Of a stretch of 64,000 bases of DNA, positions 9,111 to 17,280 are shown piece after piece. A model generated the notes under the pieces. It was given only the letters and a program-made list of their open reading frames with translations, searched no databases and was not told the origin of the DNA. Origin of the DNA: CAYVQE01 sp964454005 (lineage in GTDB: Bacteria; Myxococcota; B64-G9); NCBI GenBank assembly GCA_964454005.1, contig CAYVQE010000016.1, positions 1 to 64,000 of the forward strand. The letters run 5' to 3'. The position numbers and the translations under genes were made by a program. Each line of letters opens with the position of its first letter. Position 1 is the stretch's first letter.

Positions 9111-12100
9111 TCACCAGCCCGAGCCGGAGTTGTTCCAGTCGCCGTGCAGCATGGGGAAGGCCCCGGCCGAGGTGGCCGGCGGCGAGGTGGCCAGCACGGT
9201 CCACATGTCGCTGCCCGCCGGATCGACGACCAGGATCAGGCCGTAGCCCTCGGTGGCCGACGGCACCCAGGTGGGCGACGACAGGGCCCAGGCATCGGCC
9301 GGTAGCGCCAGCGGATCGTTGTCGTTGACCACGGCGTACCACTGCAGCGAGTAGTCGAAGCCGTAGTTCAGCAGGAAGTAGCCGGCGTGGTAGACCGTGG
9401 ACAGGTCGGCGCCCAGCGCCGGGCTGGACATCAGCGTGCCGAAGGCGGCCGCCGCGCCGCTGACCTCGGTGCCGTCGTAGCTCAACAGCCACAGATCGGC
9501 GGCGTCCGAGCGGGTGGTGATGCGGATCAGGGTGTTGCCGGCCCCGTCGGGCATGGCCACCGGCGAGCAGGCATCGATGAAGGCCCCGTCGGGCGCGGTG
9601 CCCTCGTTGGTGATGTCGACCGGGAAGCCGGTCAGCGCGGCGCCGGTCTCCAGGTCGTAGCCGTAGAGCAGGCCGTCGTCGCAGGCGATGAACACCTGGC
9701 CCTCGGAGATGGCCGGCGAGCCGTTGCAGCCGCCCGCAGGCGAGGCGTCGCTCCACAGCACGTCGCCGGCGTTGGCGCAGGGGGCGCTGCCGGTAGCCTG
9801 GGTGCAGACCGCCACCACCTCGCCGGCGCCCATACCGCCGACGCCGAACACCGCGACCTCCTCACCGGTGGCCAGGTAGCCGATGGCCGCCGAGCTATCG
9901 ATGTGATTGCCGCCGGTGTCGTGGTGGAAGCGCTCGCTGCCGTCGGCGTTGAAGCCGTAGAAGCCGTCGCCCTGGGTGCCGAAGAAGACCGCCCCGTCCA
10001 TCCAGCTGAAGGCCGGGGTGGCCCGCACCGAGGAGCCCGCCAGCACCGGCCAGCCGGCCACCGCGTTGAGCGTGACCTGGAACGGATCCTCGGAGTCGAC
10101 CGTCAGAGTGTAGGCATAGACGCCGGCGTCCGAGCCCACGTAGGCCACGTTGGGATCGGCCGCCGTGTCCACCGCCACCGAGGACTGGAAGCTCACGCCC
10201 ACCGGCGGGCTGACGTCGTCGGCATCCGTCAGATCCGGACTGGTGACGTTGATCCAGCCCCAGGAGTCCACCGTCCACACGTGCCCATCAGCATCCAGCG
10301 CCGGCGTCGACCAGCCACCGTAGACGAAGGACTGGGCCACGATGGCGCCCGGGCCTTCCCAGCCCGGCGAGCAGTTGTTCAGCGTGCGGCGGTAGAAGTC
10401 GTTGATGTTGACGTCGGTATCGGCGTGATCCACGCCGCGGCTGAGGCAGAACATCACCCCGTCGACCGGGGCCGCGTCCGGGGCGGCGTCCTCGTAGCTG
10501 GCGCCCTCGCCGGCCCAGTTGTCGTCGGCGGCGAAGGTGTCGTAGCCGAGCGCGTCGACCACCACGCTGCCGGCCCAGACCACCTGCAGGTTGTCCGGCC
10601 CGTTCTGCAGGTCCACGTCCGCGGTCAGCAGATCGGCCTCGGCCTGCAGGCCGGCGTCACCGTCCGGATGGGCGATGACGAAGTGGCCGTCGGCCGGGAT
10701 GGTGTAGCCGTCCAGCGGGATGGTGCGGTAGAGCGGATCGGCCACCTCGGAGTTGCCGTTGACCCCGTGCAGCGCAAAGCCGCTCAGGTTCTGGTCGGCC
10801 ACGCCGTACAGCTCGATGAACAGGAAGTTGCCGGCGGCCGCGTCGCTGCCGTCGTTGTCGTAGAGCACCTCGTTGATGCGCACCGTGCTCGGCGGGGTGT
10901 CGGACCAGCAGCTCGCCTGGTAGCAGATGGGCGTGGCGCCCTCGCAGACGGTCTGCACGCTCCACTCCAGGCACTCATCGGCGTCGGCCGCATCGTCGTC
11001 GCAGATCTCGACGCTGCCGGCGTTGCACTGCAGCGCGCCGGCGGCCGGGCACTCGTCCTCGCAGACCACCACACAGGGGCCCGCATCCGGATCGGCGTCG
11101 CACTGCTCGCCGTAGCCGCAGGTCGACGAATCGCTCAGCTCCAGGCAGTCGTCGGCGTCGTAGTTGCCGCAGATGCGGTAGGTCTTGTGGGTCGGATCGT
11201 CGGCCGAGCAGACGATGGCACCGGCGGTGTCGCACTCGTCGGAGCAGGTGGGCGCGCATTCGCCGTTGGAGCAGGTCTCGCCGTCCGGACACGGGGTCTC
11301 ATTGCCCCACTCGGTGCAGGGATCGGCGTCGAAGTCGGTCACGCACTCCAGGGTGCCGGTACCGTCGGCCGTGCAGCGGAAGTTGCCCAGGCCGCACTCG
11401 TCGTCGCAGGCCTCCACGCACTGGGCCGAGCCCGGATCGCACTCGTAGAACTCGGGGCAGCCGACCGCCGCGCCCCACTCCAGGCAGGGGTCGGCGTCGT
11501 GGCCGGCCGAGCACTCCTGGTAGCCGCTCAGATCGCCGGTGCACTGCCGGGCGCCGCCCTGCGGGCACTCGTCCGAGCAGGTCAGCTGGCACTCGACCGG
11601 GTCGGCGTCCGGGTTGCAGGCGTAGTAGGGATCGCAGGCGGTCACCGCGCCCCAGACCCAGCAGTCCTCGGCCGGATTCTGCGGATCGGGCACGGCCGTA
11701 CACTCGCGCCAGCCGGCGCCGTAGCACTCGCGGTCGCCCTCGGTGCACTCCTGGATGCAGTACTCGGAGCACTGGCCGTCGAAGCAGGCCTCGCCGTCGG
11801 GGCACGCGGTGATGTCGCTCCACTCCAGACAGGAGTCGCCGTCCACGTTGTCGCGGCAGGTGCGGTAGCCGTCGCCGTCGCAGATGCGCGCGCCGGCATT
11901 GGGGCACTCGTCCTGGCAGTCCTCGACGCACTGGCCGTTGACGCAGGCCTCACCCGCGCCGCAGGTGGTGTGGTTGCCCCACTCCAGGCAGGGATCGGCG
12001 TCGTAGTTGCCGCAGACGTCGTAGCCCTCGTCGGCGCCCTCGCCCGAGCAGCGCTTGCTGCCCTGGTCGCATTCGTCGCTGCAGGCGGTCTCGCAGTAGC

Positions 12101-12944
12101 CGTCGCTGCACACCTCGTAGGCGGCGCACTGGGTCACGCCCGACCAGTCCAGGCAGGGATCCTGGTCGAAGGCGCCGCAGGTGCGGAAGCCGTTGCCGTC
12201 GCACACCCGCTCGCCCTGGGCGCAGTCGTCGCTGCAGTCGGACGAGCAAACGCCGCCCGAGCAGGTCTCGCCCTGCGGACACAGGGTCAGCCCGCCCCAC
12301 TCCAGGCAGGAGTCGGAGTCGTAGTCGCCGCAGATCAAAAAGCCGTTGTCGGGCGGCGCGGCGCACTGGCGGTCGCCCTGGGCCGGGCACTCGTCGCTGC
12401 AGGCCTCGACGCACTGGCCCTCGACGCAGGTCTCGTCGGCGTCGCAGCCGACCAGGTCGCCGTACTCCAGGCAATCGTCGTCGTCGAAATCGCCGCAGAC
12501 GCGGTAGCCGTTGGCGCCCTCCGGGTCGCAGACCTGAGCGTCCTCGCGGCCGCACTCGTCGCTGCAGGCGGTGATGCAGTCGCCGGCGTCGCAGATCTCA
12601 CCGGCGGCGCAGGCCTGGGCCGGCGCCCATTCCAGGCAGGTATCGCCGTCGGGATCGCCGCACTCCTGGTACTGGGTGGTCGAGCCCGGGGCGCAGCGCT
12701 TCTCGCCCATCTCGCACTCGTTGTCGCAGGCCACGCAGGCGCCGGCGGCGCAGTGCTGCCCGCCCAGGCAGGCGTTGCCGCAGGTACCGCAGTTGTCGCG
12801 ATCGGTGCTGGTGTCGACGCATACCCCGTCGCAGTCCGTCTGACCCACCGGGCAGTCGGTGCCCGAGTCGCCCGAGCAGCCCCCGGCGACCAGCGCCGCG
12901 GGCAGTACCAGGGCCCAACAACATGACAGCAATTTCGACTTCAT
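9111..12944 (-). CDS. Cys-repeat lipoprotein with lamin-tail and propeller domains
   Basis: About 1277 residues. A lipoprotein signal (...LVAGGC) is followed by a NCGTCGNAC-type module and about a dozen 45-55-residue repeats of the form CSDEC...RC...YxxCGxYDxDxCLEWG. Next comes a lamin-tail-like domain (VRINEVLYDNDG...NFLFIELYG...), as found in surface or nuclease-linked proteins. The C-terminal 400 residues form a PQQ/FG-GAP-like beta-propeller (GGWSTPALDADGHVW, VRATPAFSWMDGAVFFGTQ) ending in MLHGDWNNSG, typical of such propellers. The ATG at 12944 lies 9 nt after GGAGGAG; an ATG at 12953 is too close to it. Probably an extracellular adhesion or binding protein; ligand unknown. Confidence 0.85.
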   Translation of the reverse strand: MKSKLLSCCWALVLPAALVAGGCSGDSGTDCPVGQTDCDGVCVDTSTDRDNCGTCGNACLGGQHCAAGACVACDNECEMGEKRCAPGSTTQYQECGDPDGDTCLEWAPAQACAAGEICDAGDCITACSDECGREDAQVCDPEGANGYRVCGDFDDDDCLEYGDLVGCDADETCVEGQCVEACSDECPAQGDRQCAAPPDNGFLICGDYDSDSCLEWGGLTLCPQGETCSGGVCSSDCSDDCAQGERVCDGNGFRTCGAFDQDPCLDWSGVTQCAAYEVCSDGYCETACSDECDQGSKRCSGEGADEGYDVCGNYDADPCLEWGNHTTCGAGEACVNGQCVEDCQDECPNAGARICDGDGYRTCRDNVDGDSCLEWSDITACPDGEACFDGQCSEYCIQECTEGDRECYGAGWRECTAVPDPQNPAEDCWVWGAVTACDPYYACNPDADPVECQLTCSDECPQGGARQCTGDLSGYQECSAGHDADPCLEWGAAVGCPEFYECDPGSAQCVEACDDECGLGNFRCTADGTGTLECVTDFDADPCTEWGNETPCPDGETCSNGECAPTCSDECDTAGAIVCSADDPTHKTYRICGNYDADDCLELSDSSTCGYGEQCDADPDAGPCVVVCEDECPAAGALQCNAGSVEICDDDAADADECLEWSVQTVCEGATPICYQASCWSDTPPSTVRINEVLYDNDGSDAAAGNFLFIELYGVADQNLSGFALHGVNGNSEVADPLYRTIPLDGYTIPADGHFVIAHPDGDAGLQAEADLLTADVDLQNGPDNLQVVWAGSVVVDALGYDTFAADDNWAGEGASYEDAAPDAAPVDGVMFCLSRGVDHADTDVNINDFYRRTLNNCSPGWEGPGAIVAQSFVYGGWSTPALDADGHVWTVDSWGWINVTSPDLTDADDVSPPVGVSFQSSVAVDTAADPNVAYVGSDAGVYAYTLTVDSEDPFQVTLNAVAGWPVLAGSSVRATPAFSWMDGAVFFGTQGDGFYGFNADGSERFHHDTGGNHIDSSAAIGYLATGEEVAVFGVGGMGAGEVVAVCTQATGSAPCANAGDVLWSDASPAGGCNGSPAISEGQVFIACDDGLLYGYDLETGAALTGFPVDITNEGTAPDGAFIDACSPVAMPDGAGNTLIRITTRSDAADLWLLSYDGTEVSGAAAAFGTLMSSPALGADLSTVYHAGYFLLNYGFDYSLQWYAVVNDNDPLALPADAWALSSPTWVPSATEGYGLILVVDPAGSDMWTVLATSPPATSAGAFPMLHGDWNNSGSGW

Positions 12945-13029
12945 GGCTTTCATCTCCTCCTGTTGCGCCGCGGATCGGCCGCTTTCGGCATCCCGCGACA
13001 CGTAATCTGTGCGCTTCGACAGCGCCGCG

Positions 13030-13058
13030 AACCTAGCACGCCTCCCAGCGGCCCGCAA
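13030..13058 (-). promoter_or_regulatory. Predicted promoter of the Cys-repeat propeller lipoprotein
   Basis: Minus-strand TTGCGG (13058-13053), 17-nt spacer ending in TGC, TAGGTT (13035-13030). It gives a leader of about 80 nt. Confidence 0.5.
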
Positions 13059-13186
13059 GCCGGCCCACGAGCCGTGGCCAAAAGACCCGACCTCATCGAA
13101 ACGGATCGAAAGACGGTTTTCTTCACACCGGTCCACGATTCAACCCAACCCTTCGGAAAGGCGGCGAATTGACGATCGGGCCCGGC

Positions 13187-13215
13187 TTGCGCCCCCCGCC
13201 GCCGTGTGCTACCGT
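13187..13215 (+). promoter_or_regulatory. Predicted promoter of the OPT-ackA operon
   Basis: TTGCGC (13187-13192), 17-nt spacer ending in TGC, TACCGT (13210-13215), about 50 nt before the OPT start codon. Confidence 0.45.
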
Positions 13216-13268
13216 CCCTCCCCGCACACGCACCCACACGGACCCGCGAGACCCAACCGGAGGATCCG

Positions 13269-15680
13269 ATGGAAGAATCCCGCTCCCAAGGTTCCAAGCT
13301 GCTGCCGGCCAACGCCTATACCAAGCTGGCGCCGGGCGAGACCTACAAGCCCATCGTTGCGGCCGGCGACACCCGGCCCGAGGTGACCCCGTGGTCGATC
13401 GGCCTGGGCCTGGCCATGGTGATCATCTTCACCGCGGCCTGCGTCTACATCGCGCTGCGGGCCGGCAACGGCATCGAGGCCTCCATCCCCATCGCCATCC
13501 TGGCCATCTTCTTCGGCATGATGCGCAAGGCCAAGAGCACCATCCTGGAGAACGTGATGGTGCAGAGCGTGGGCCAGGCCTCGGGCGTGGTGGCCGCCGG
13601 GGCCACCTTCGTCATCCCGGCGCTCTATATCAACCAGCTCGACGCGGCCTGGTGGCAGATCTTTCTGGCCTGCGCCATCGGCGGCTCGCTGGGCGTGGTG
13701 CTGATCATCCCGCTGCGCAAGTACTTCGTGCGCGACCTGCACGGTGAGCTGCCCTTCCCCGAGGCCACCGCCATCAACGAGGTGCTGGTCACCGGCGAGA
13801 GCGCGGCCGGCGGGGCGGGCAAGATCCTGATCCTGTCCTTTCTGCTGGGCGCCGGCTTCGACTTCCTGGTCGAGGCGGTGCATTTGTGGAACGCCGACCT
13901 GACCACCGACGTGCTGCCCTGGGGCATCGGCGACGGACTGGAGAGCCTGCGCATCGAGCTGAAGATCGCCGGCATCGCCGCCCTGTTCGGGCTGGGCTAC
14001 ATCATCGGCATCAAGTACGCCTCCATCATCGCCTCGGGCTCGGTGCTGGCGGTGGTGGTCATGGTGCCGGTGGTCTACATGTTCGGCAAGCAGGCCGGCT
14101 CCATCGACTACGCCGGCACCACCTTCGACGTGGGCCAGATGAGCTCGTCGCAGATCTTCAGCGCCTTCATCAAGCCCATCGGCATCGGGGCCATCGCCAT
14201 CTCGGGCATGATCGGCATCATCCGCATGGGCAAGATCGTGGTCAGCTCGGTCACCCTGGGCTTCAAGGGCCTGTCGGCCCGCGGCGGCGACAGCCAGCAG
14301 GCCGAGCGCACCGACCTGGACATGGCACCGCGCAACGTGCTGCTGATCCAGCTGTTGACCACCCTGGCCATGGGCGCGCTGTTCTTCGTGGTGGCCCTGA
14401 TCACGCCGCAGGACGACGGCAGCACCTACAGCATGGGCCAGAGCCTGATCTTCGCCCTGGTCGGCATGCTGGCCGGCTTTCTGTTGTCCTTCCTGTTCAC
14501 CCCGGTGGCCGCCCAGGCCATCGCCATCGTGGGCGTCAACCCGGTCTCGGGCATGACCCTGATCACGGTGGTGCTGGCCATCGGCTCGCTGATCCTGGTC
14601 GGGCTGGCCGGCAACGCCGGCATGATCATCGCGCTGATCGTGGGCACCGCGGTCTGCACCGCGCTGTCGACCTCCGGGGCGCTGATCTCGGACTTCAAGG
14701 TGGGCTACTGGATCGGGGCCACGCCGCGCAACCAGCAGCGCTGGAAGTTCTTGGGCGTGGCGGTGGCGGCGCTGGTGGTGGCCTTCGTCATCCCGCTGAT
14801 GAACGAGGCCTACCAGTTCATCATCCAGGACCCGTCCAGCGGGCTGATGATCCCCAACGACAAGGTGCTGCCGGCGCCGCAGGCCAATATGATCGCCGCC
14901 GTATCCGACGGGCTGATGGCCGACCCGGCCAACCAGCCCTGGCTGCTCTACGCCCTGGGCGGGGTGGTGGCGGTGCTGCTGTTCATGTCGGGCGTGCCCA
15001 TGCTGGCCTTCGCCCTGGGCATGTACCTGCCCATCCAGATCAACCTGGCCGTGCTGGCCGGGGCGGTCACCGCCTGGATCGTCTCGCGCACCGGCGGCAG
15101 CGACAAGGTGCGCCAGGCGCGGGCCGAGCAGGGCAAGCTGATCGCCTCGGGGCTGATGGCCGGCGCCGCCATCTTCGGCATCCTGACCGCGGTGCTGCGG
15201 CTGCCCGGGCTGGGCTCGCCCATCCAGCACATCAGCGTGGGCGTCGACTTCCAGCTCGAGGCAGTGGTCGACGGCGCGCCGGCCATGGTCGACGGCCGGC
15301 CGGCCACCAGCTGCGCCGAGCTGCCCGCGCCCCAGCGCGACAAGTGCAACGAGCTGCTCAAGACGCAGCAGTACGAGACCGACGACGAGGGCCAGGTGGT
15401 GCGCGATGCGGACGGCGATCCGGTCGAGGCCCATCCCTGGTACGACGGCGCCGGCCGCGGGCTGGGCCTGGCCATGCTGATCCTGCTGGGGCTGGGCTGC
15501 TACGGCCTGGCGCGCAAGGGCGCCGCCTGGCAGCTGGCCCAGGCGCCGCCGCCGGACCTGCCCGACACCGGCACCGCGGCCGAGGATTCGGTGGCGCCGT
15601 CCAGCCCCGAGGACGCGGTGGAGAAGGCGGACGAAAGAGAAAAAGAGCCCGACCGCGAAGACGGGGACCGCGACGCATGA
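13269..15680 (+). CDS. OPT-family oligopeptide transporter
   Basis: 803 residues, the usual size for prokaryotic OPT transporters, which take up small peptides or metal-chelating peptides by proton symport. Around 14-16 membrane segments are visible. Family-typical stretches include the N-terminal EVTPWSIGLGLAMVIIFTAA, ELPFPEATAINEVLVTGE, GFLLSFLFTPVAAQAIAIVG and MSGVPMLAFALGMYLPIQIN. A hydrophilic loop with Cys (TSCAELPAPQRDKCNELL) lies before the last membrane segment, and the C-terminal tail is acidic. The start at 13269 follows GGAGGATCCG. Its stop overlaps the start of the mini-ORF that leads into ackA (ATGA), so transporter and kinase belong to one operon. Confidence 0.93.
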   Translation: MEESRSQGSKLLPANAYTKLAPGETYKPIVAAGDTRPEVTPWSIGLGLAMVIIFTAACVYIALRAGNGIEASIPIAILAIFFGMMRKAKSTILENVMVQSVGQASGVVAAGATFVIPALYINQLDAAWWQIFLACAIGGSLGVVLIIPLRKYFVRDLHGELPFPEATAINEVLVTGESAAGGAGKILILSFLLGAGFDFLVEAVHLWNADLTTDVLPWGIGDGLESLRIELKIAGIAALFGLGYIIGIKYASIIASGSVLAVVVMVPVVYMFGKQAGSIDYAGTTFDVGQMSSSQIFSAFIKPIGIGAIAISGMIGIIRMGKIVVSSVTLGFKGLSARGGDSQQAERTDLDMAPRNVLLIQLLTTLAMGALFFVVALITPQDDGSTYSMGQSLIFALVGMLAGFLLSFLFTPVAAQAIAIVGVNPVSGMTLITVVLAIGSLILVGLAGNAGMIIALIVGTAVCTALSTSGALISDFKVGYWIGATPRNQQRWKFLGVAVAALVVAFVIPLMNEAYQFIIQDPSSGLMIPNDKVLPAPQANMIAAVSDGLMADPANQPWLLYALGGVVAVLLFMSGVPMLAFALGMYLPIQINLAVLAGAVTAWIVSRTGGSDKVRQARAEQGKLIASGLMAGAAIFGILTAVLRLPGLGSPIQHISVGVDFQLEAVVDGAPAMVDGRPATSCAELPAPQRDKCNELLKTQQYETDDEGQVVRDADGDPVEAHPWYDGAGRGLGLAMLILLGLGCYGLARKGAAWQLAQAPPPDLPDTGTAAEDSVAPSSPEDAVEKADEREKEPDREDGDRDA

Positions 15681-15805
15681 GCCTGCTGACGATCGACAGC
15701 GGCGCGTCCTCGGTCGAGGGCGCGCTCCGGCCGCTCGGGCCGGAGCGGGAGGCGCGCCGGGGGTTGGCCGGGGCCGAGCCGGGAGACGGGGGCCGCGCCG
15801 CATGA
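15677..15805 (+). CDS. 42-codon mini-ORF duplicating the ackA N-terminus
   Basis: Encodes MSLLTIDSGASSVEGALRPL and then a low-complexity Gly/Arg/Glu tail. The first 20 residues match the start of the following acetate kinase (MSLLTLNCGSSSVKYAVWPP) and the DNA around the two ATGs is nearly identical (GACCGCGACGCATGAGCCTG versus GGCCGCGCCGCATGAGCCTG). Start and stop both lie in ATGA overlaps: the ATG overlaps the OPT stop and its TGA overlaps the ackA ATG. It looks like the relic of a 125-bp tandem duplication. It keeps translation chained from OPT to ackA; the peptide itself lacks any kinase core and is probably not functional as an enzyme. Confidence 0.6.
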   Translation: MSLLTIDSGASSVEGALRPLGPEREARRGLAGAEPGDGGRAA

Positions 15806-17046
15806 GCCTGCTGACGCTGAACTGCGGTTCGTCCTCGGTCAAGTACGCGGTCTGGCCGCCCGAGCTCGACCGGGTGCTGTGCCGCGGGCTGGTCGAGCGG
15901 GTGGGCGAAGAGAACAGCCGCTTGCTCCACCGGCGGGGCGACGACCGCCGCAGCCTGGAGCGGGCCTGTCCGGATCACACCGCCGCGGTGGGCCTGGTGC
16001 TCGAGGTGCTGACCGAGGGCGACGCCGCGCCGCTGGCCGACGCCGGCGCCATCGCCGCGGTGGGCCACCGGGTGGTCCACGGCGGCGAGGCCTTCGCCCG
16101 CTCGGCGCGGGTGACGCCCGAGCTGCTGGCCGCGGTGGAGCGCATGGTGGAGCTGGCGCCGCTGCACAACCCGCCCAACCTGGCCGGCATGCGGGCGGTC
16201 GCGGCTCTGCTGCCCGGGGTGGCCCAGGTGGCGGTGTTCGACACCGCCTTCCACCAGAGCATGCCGCCGGCGGCCTACACCTACGCCCTGCCCTGCGAGT
16301 GGTACGAGCGCTACGGCATCCGGCGCTACGGCTTCCACGGCACCAGCCACCTCTACGTGGCCCACCGGGCGGCGGTGCTGCTCGACCGGCCGCTGGCCGA
16401 GCTGCGGCTGGTGACGCTGCACGTGGGCAACGGCGCCTCGGCCTGCGCGGTCGAGCGCGGCCGCGCGGTCGACACCTCCATGGGGTTGACGCCGCTGGAA
16501 GGCCTGGTCATGGGCACCCGCTGCGGCTCCATCGACCCGGCCATCCCGCTGCACATGATGCAGCGCCAGCAGCTCGACGCGGCCGCCATGGACCGGGTGT
16601 TGAACGAGCAAAGCGGCGTGCTGGGCCTGACCGGCCGCTACACCGACCGCCGCGACGTGCTGGCCGCGGCCGCCGACGGCGACGAGCGCTGCCGCACCGC
16701 GCTGGCGGTCGAGGCGCGCACCCTGGCCAAGACCATCGGCGCCTATGCCGCGGTCATGGGCGGGCTGGACGCGGTCGTGTTCACCGCCGGCGTCGGCGAA
16801 AACGCGCCCCCCATCCGCGCCGCCGCCCTGCGCGAGCTGGCCTTTCTGGGCCTGCACATCGACGAAGGCCGCAACGAGCGGGCCGTCGGCGGCGCCGAGA
16901 TGGCCATCACCAAGCCCCAAAGCCCCACCACCGCCCTGGTCATCCCCACCGACGAGGAACGCGTCATCGCCGAAGACACCCAGGCCATCGTCCAAGACCG
17001 CTACGACACCCCCGACTTCCACTACACCTTCGCCCGCCCCGACTGA
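15802..17046 (+). CDS. ackA: Acetate kinase
   Basis: 414 residues, normal length. It interconverts acetyl phosphate plus ADP with acetate plus ATP in the cytoplasm. Family signatures are all present: LLTLNCGSSSVKYAVW (phosphate 1), AVGHRVVHGG, FDTAFHQSMP, YGFHGTSH, LHVGNGASACAV, TSMGLTPLEGLVMGTRCG and GVGENAP. It follows a short duplicated copy of its own 5' end. The acyl-phosphate producer PduL is encoded about 41 kb away in the microcompartment operon, so this kinase could complete ATP formation from microcompartment-derived acetyl phosphate (inference). Confidence 0.97.
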   Translation: MSLLTLNCGSSSVKYAVWPPELDRVLCRGLVERVGEENSRLLHRRGDDRRSLERACPDHTAAVGLVLEVLTEGDAAPLADAGAIAAVGHRVVHGGEAFARSARVTPELLAAVERMVELAPLHNPPNLAGMRAVAALLPGVAQVAVFDTAFHQSMPPAAYTYALPCEWYERYGIRRYGFHGTSHLYVAHRAAVLLDRPLAELRLVTLHVGNGASACAVERGRAVDTSMGLTPLEGLVMGTRCGSIDPAIPLHMMQRQQLDAAAMDRVLNEQSGVLGLTGRYTDRRDVLAAAADGDERCRTALAVEARTLAKTIGAYAAVMGGLDAVVFTAGVGENAPPIRAAALRELAFLGLHIDEGRNERAVGGAEMAITKPQSPTTALVIPTDEERVIAEDTQAIVQDRYDTPDFHYTFARPD

Positions 17047-17220
17047 GCCCCATCGCCGGCGGGCGATTCGTGATCGAGACTCTGACCGGGCCCGAGACGG
17101 GGCAACAACCGAGATTGCCCACGCAGCCTCCAACTCGCTGGATCCTCCAGCACTTGATGGACCGAGAAAAGACTCAAATTACTTTGTGTTGCGAGATTGC
17201 ACCTTATGGCCAAAAGGCGG

Positions 17221-17248
17221 TTGACAGAACAGCACCGTAGTAGACAAT
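17221..17248 (+). promoter_or_regulatory. Sigma70-like promoter of the large island lipoprotein
   Basis: Perfect TTGACA (17221-17226), 16-nt spacer, GACAAT (17243-17248), then AGAAGGGGGAAGC before the ATG at 17281. It lies in AT-rich DNA unlike the rest of the window. Confidence 0.6.
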
Positions 17249-17280
17249 TATTAGGAATCTTATTCAGAGAAGGGGGAAGC

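Larger units (their letters stand above)
12945..13268. other. Divergent intergenic region with two predicted promoters
   Basis: 324 nt between the minus-strand lipoprotein and the plus-strand OPT transporter. I see one promoter-like pair for each direction (13030-13058 and 13187-13215) and no convincing small gene or RNA. The intervening segment is AT-richer than its surroundings. Confidence 0.6.

Noticed and set aside
9387..12926. 1179-codon plus-strand frame
   Set aside because: Antisense shadow of the Cys-repeat propeller lipoprotein with low-complexity Ala/Val/Gly composition.
15677..15805. Mini-ORF as a truncated second acetate kinase
   Set aside because: Only the first 20 residues match; no catalytic motifs follow, so it is a junction duplication, not an enzyme.
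13209..15842. 877-codon minus-strand frame
   Set aside because: Antisense of the OPT gene, His/Asp/Gln-rich without any fold; the OPT frame is unmistakable.
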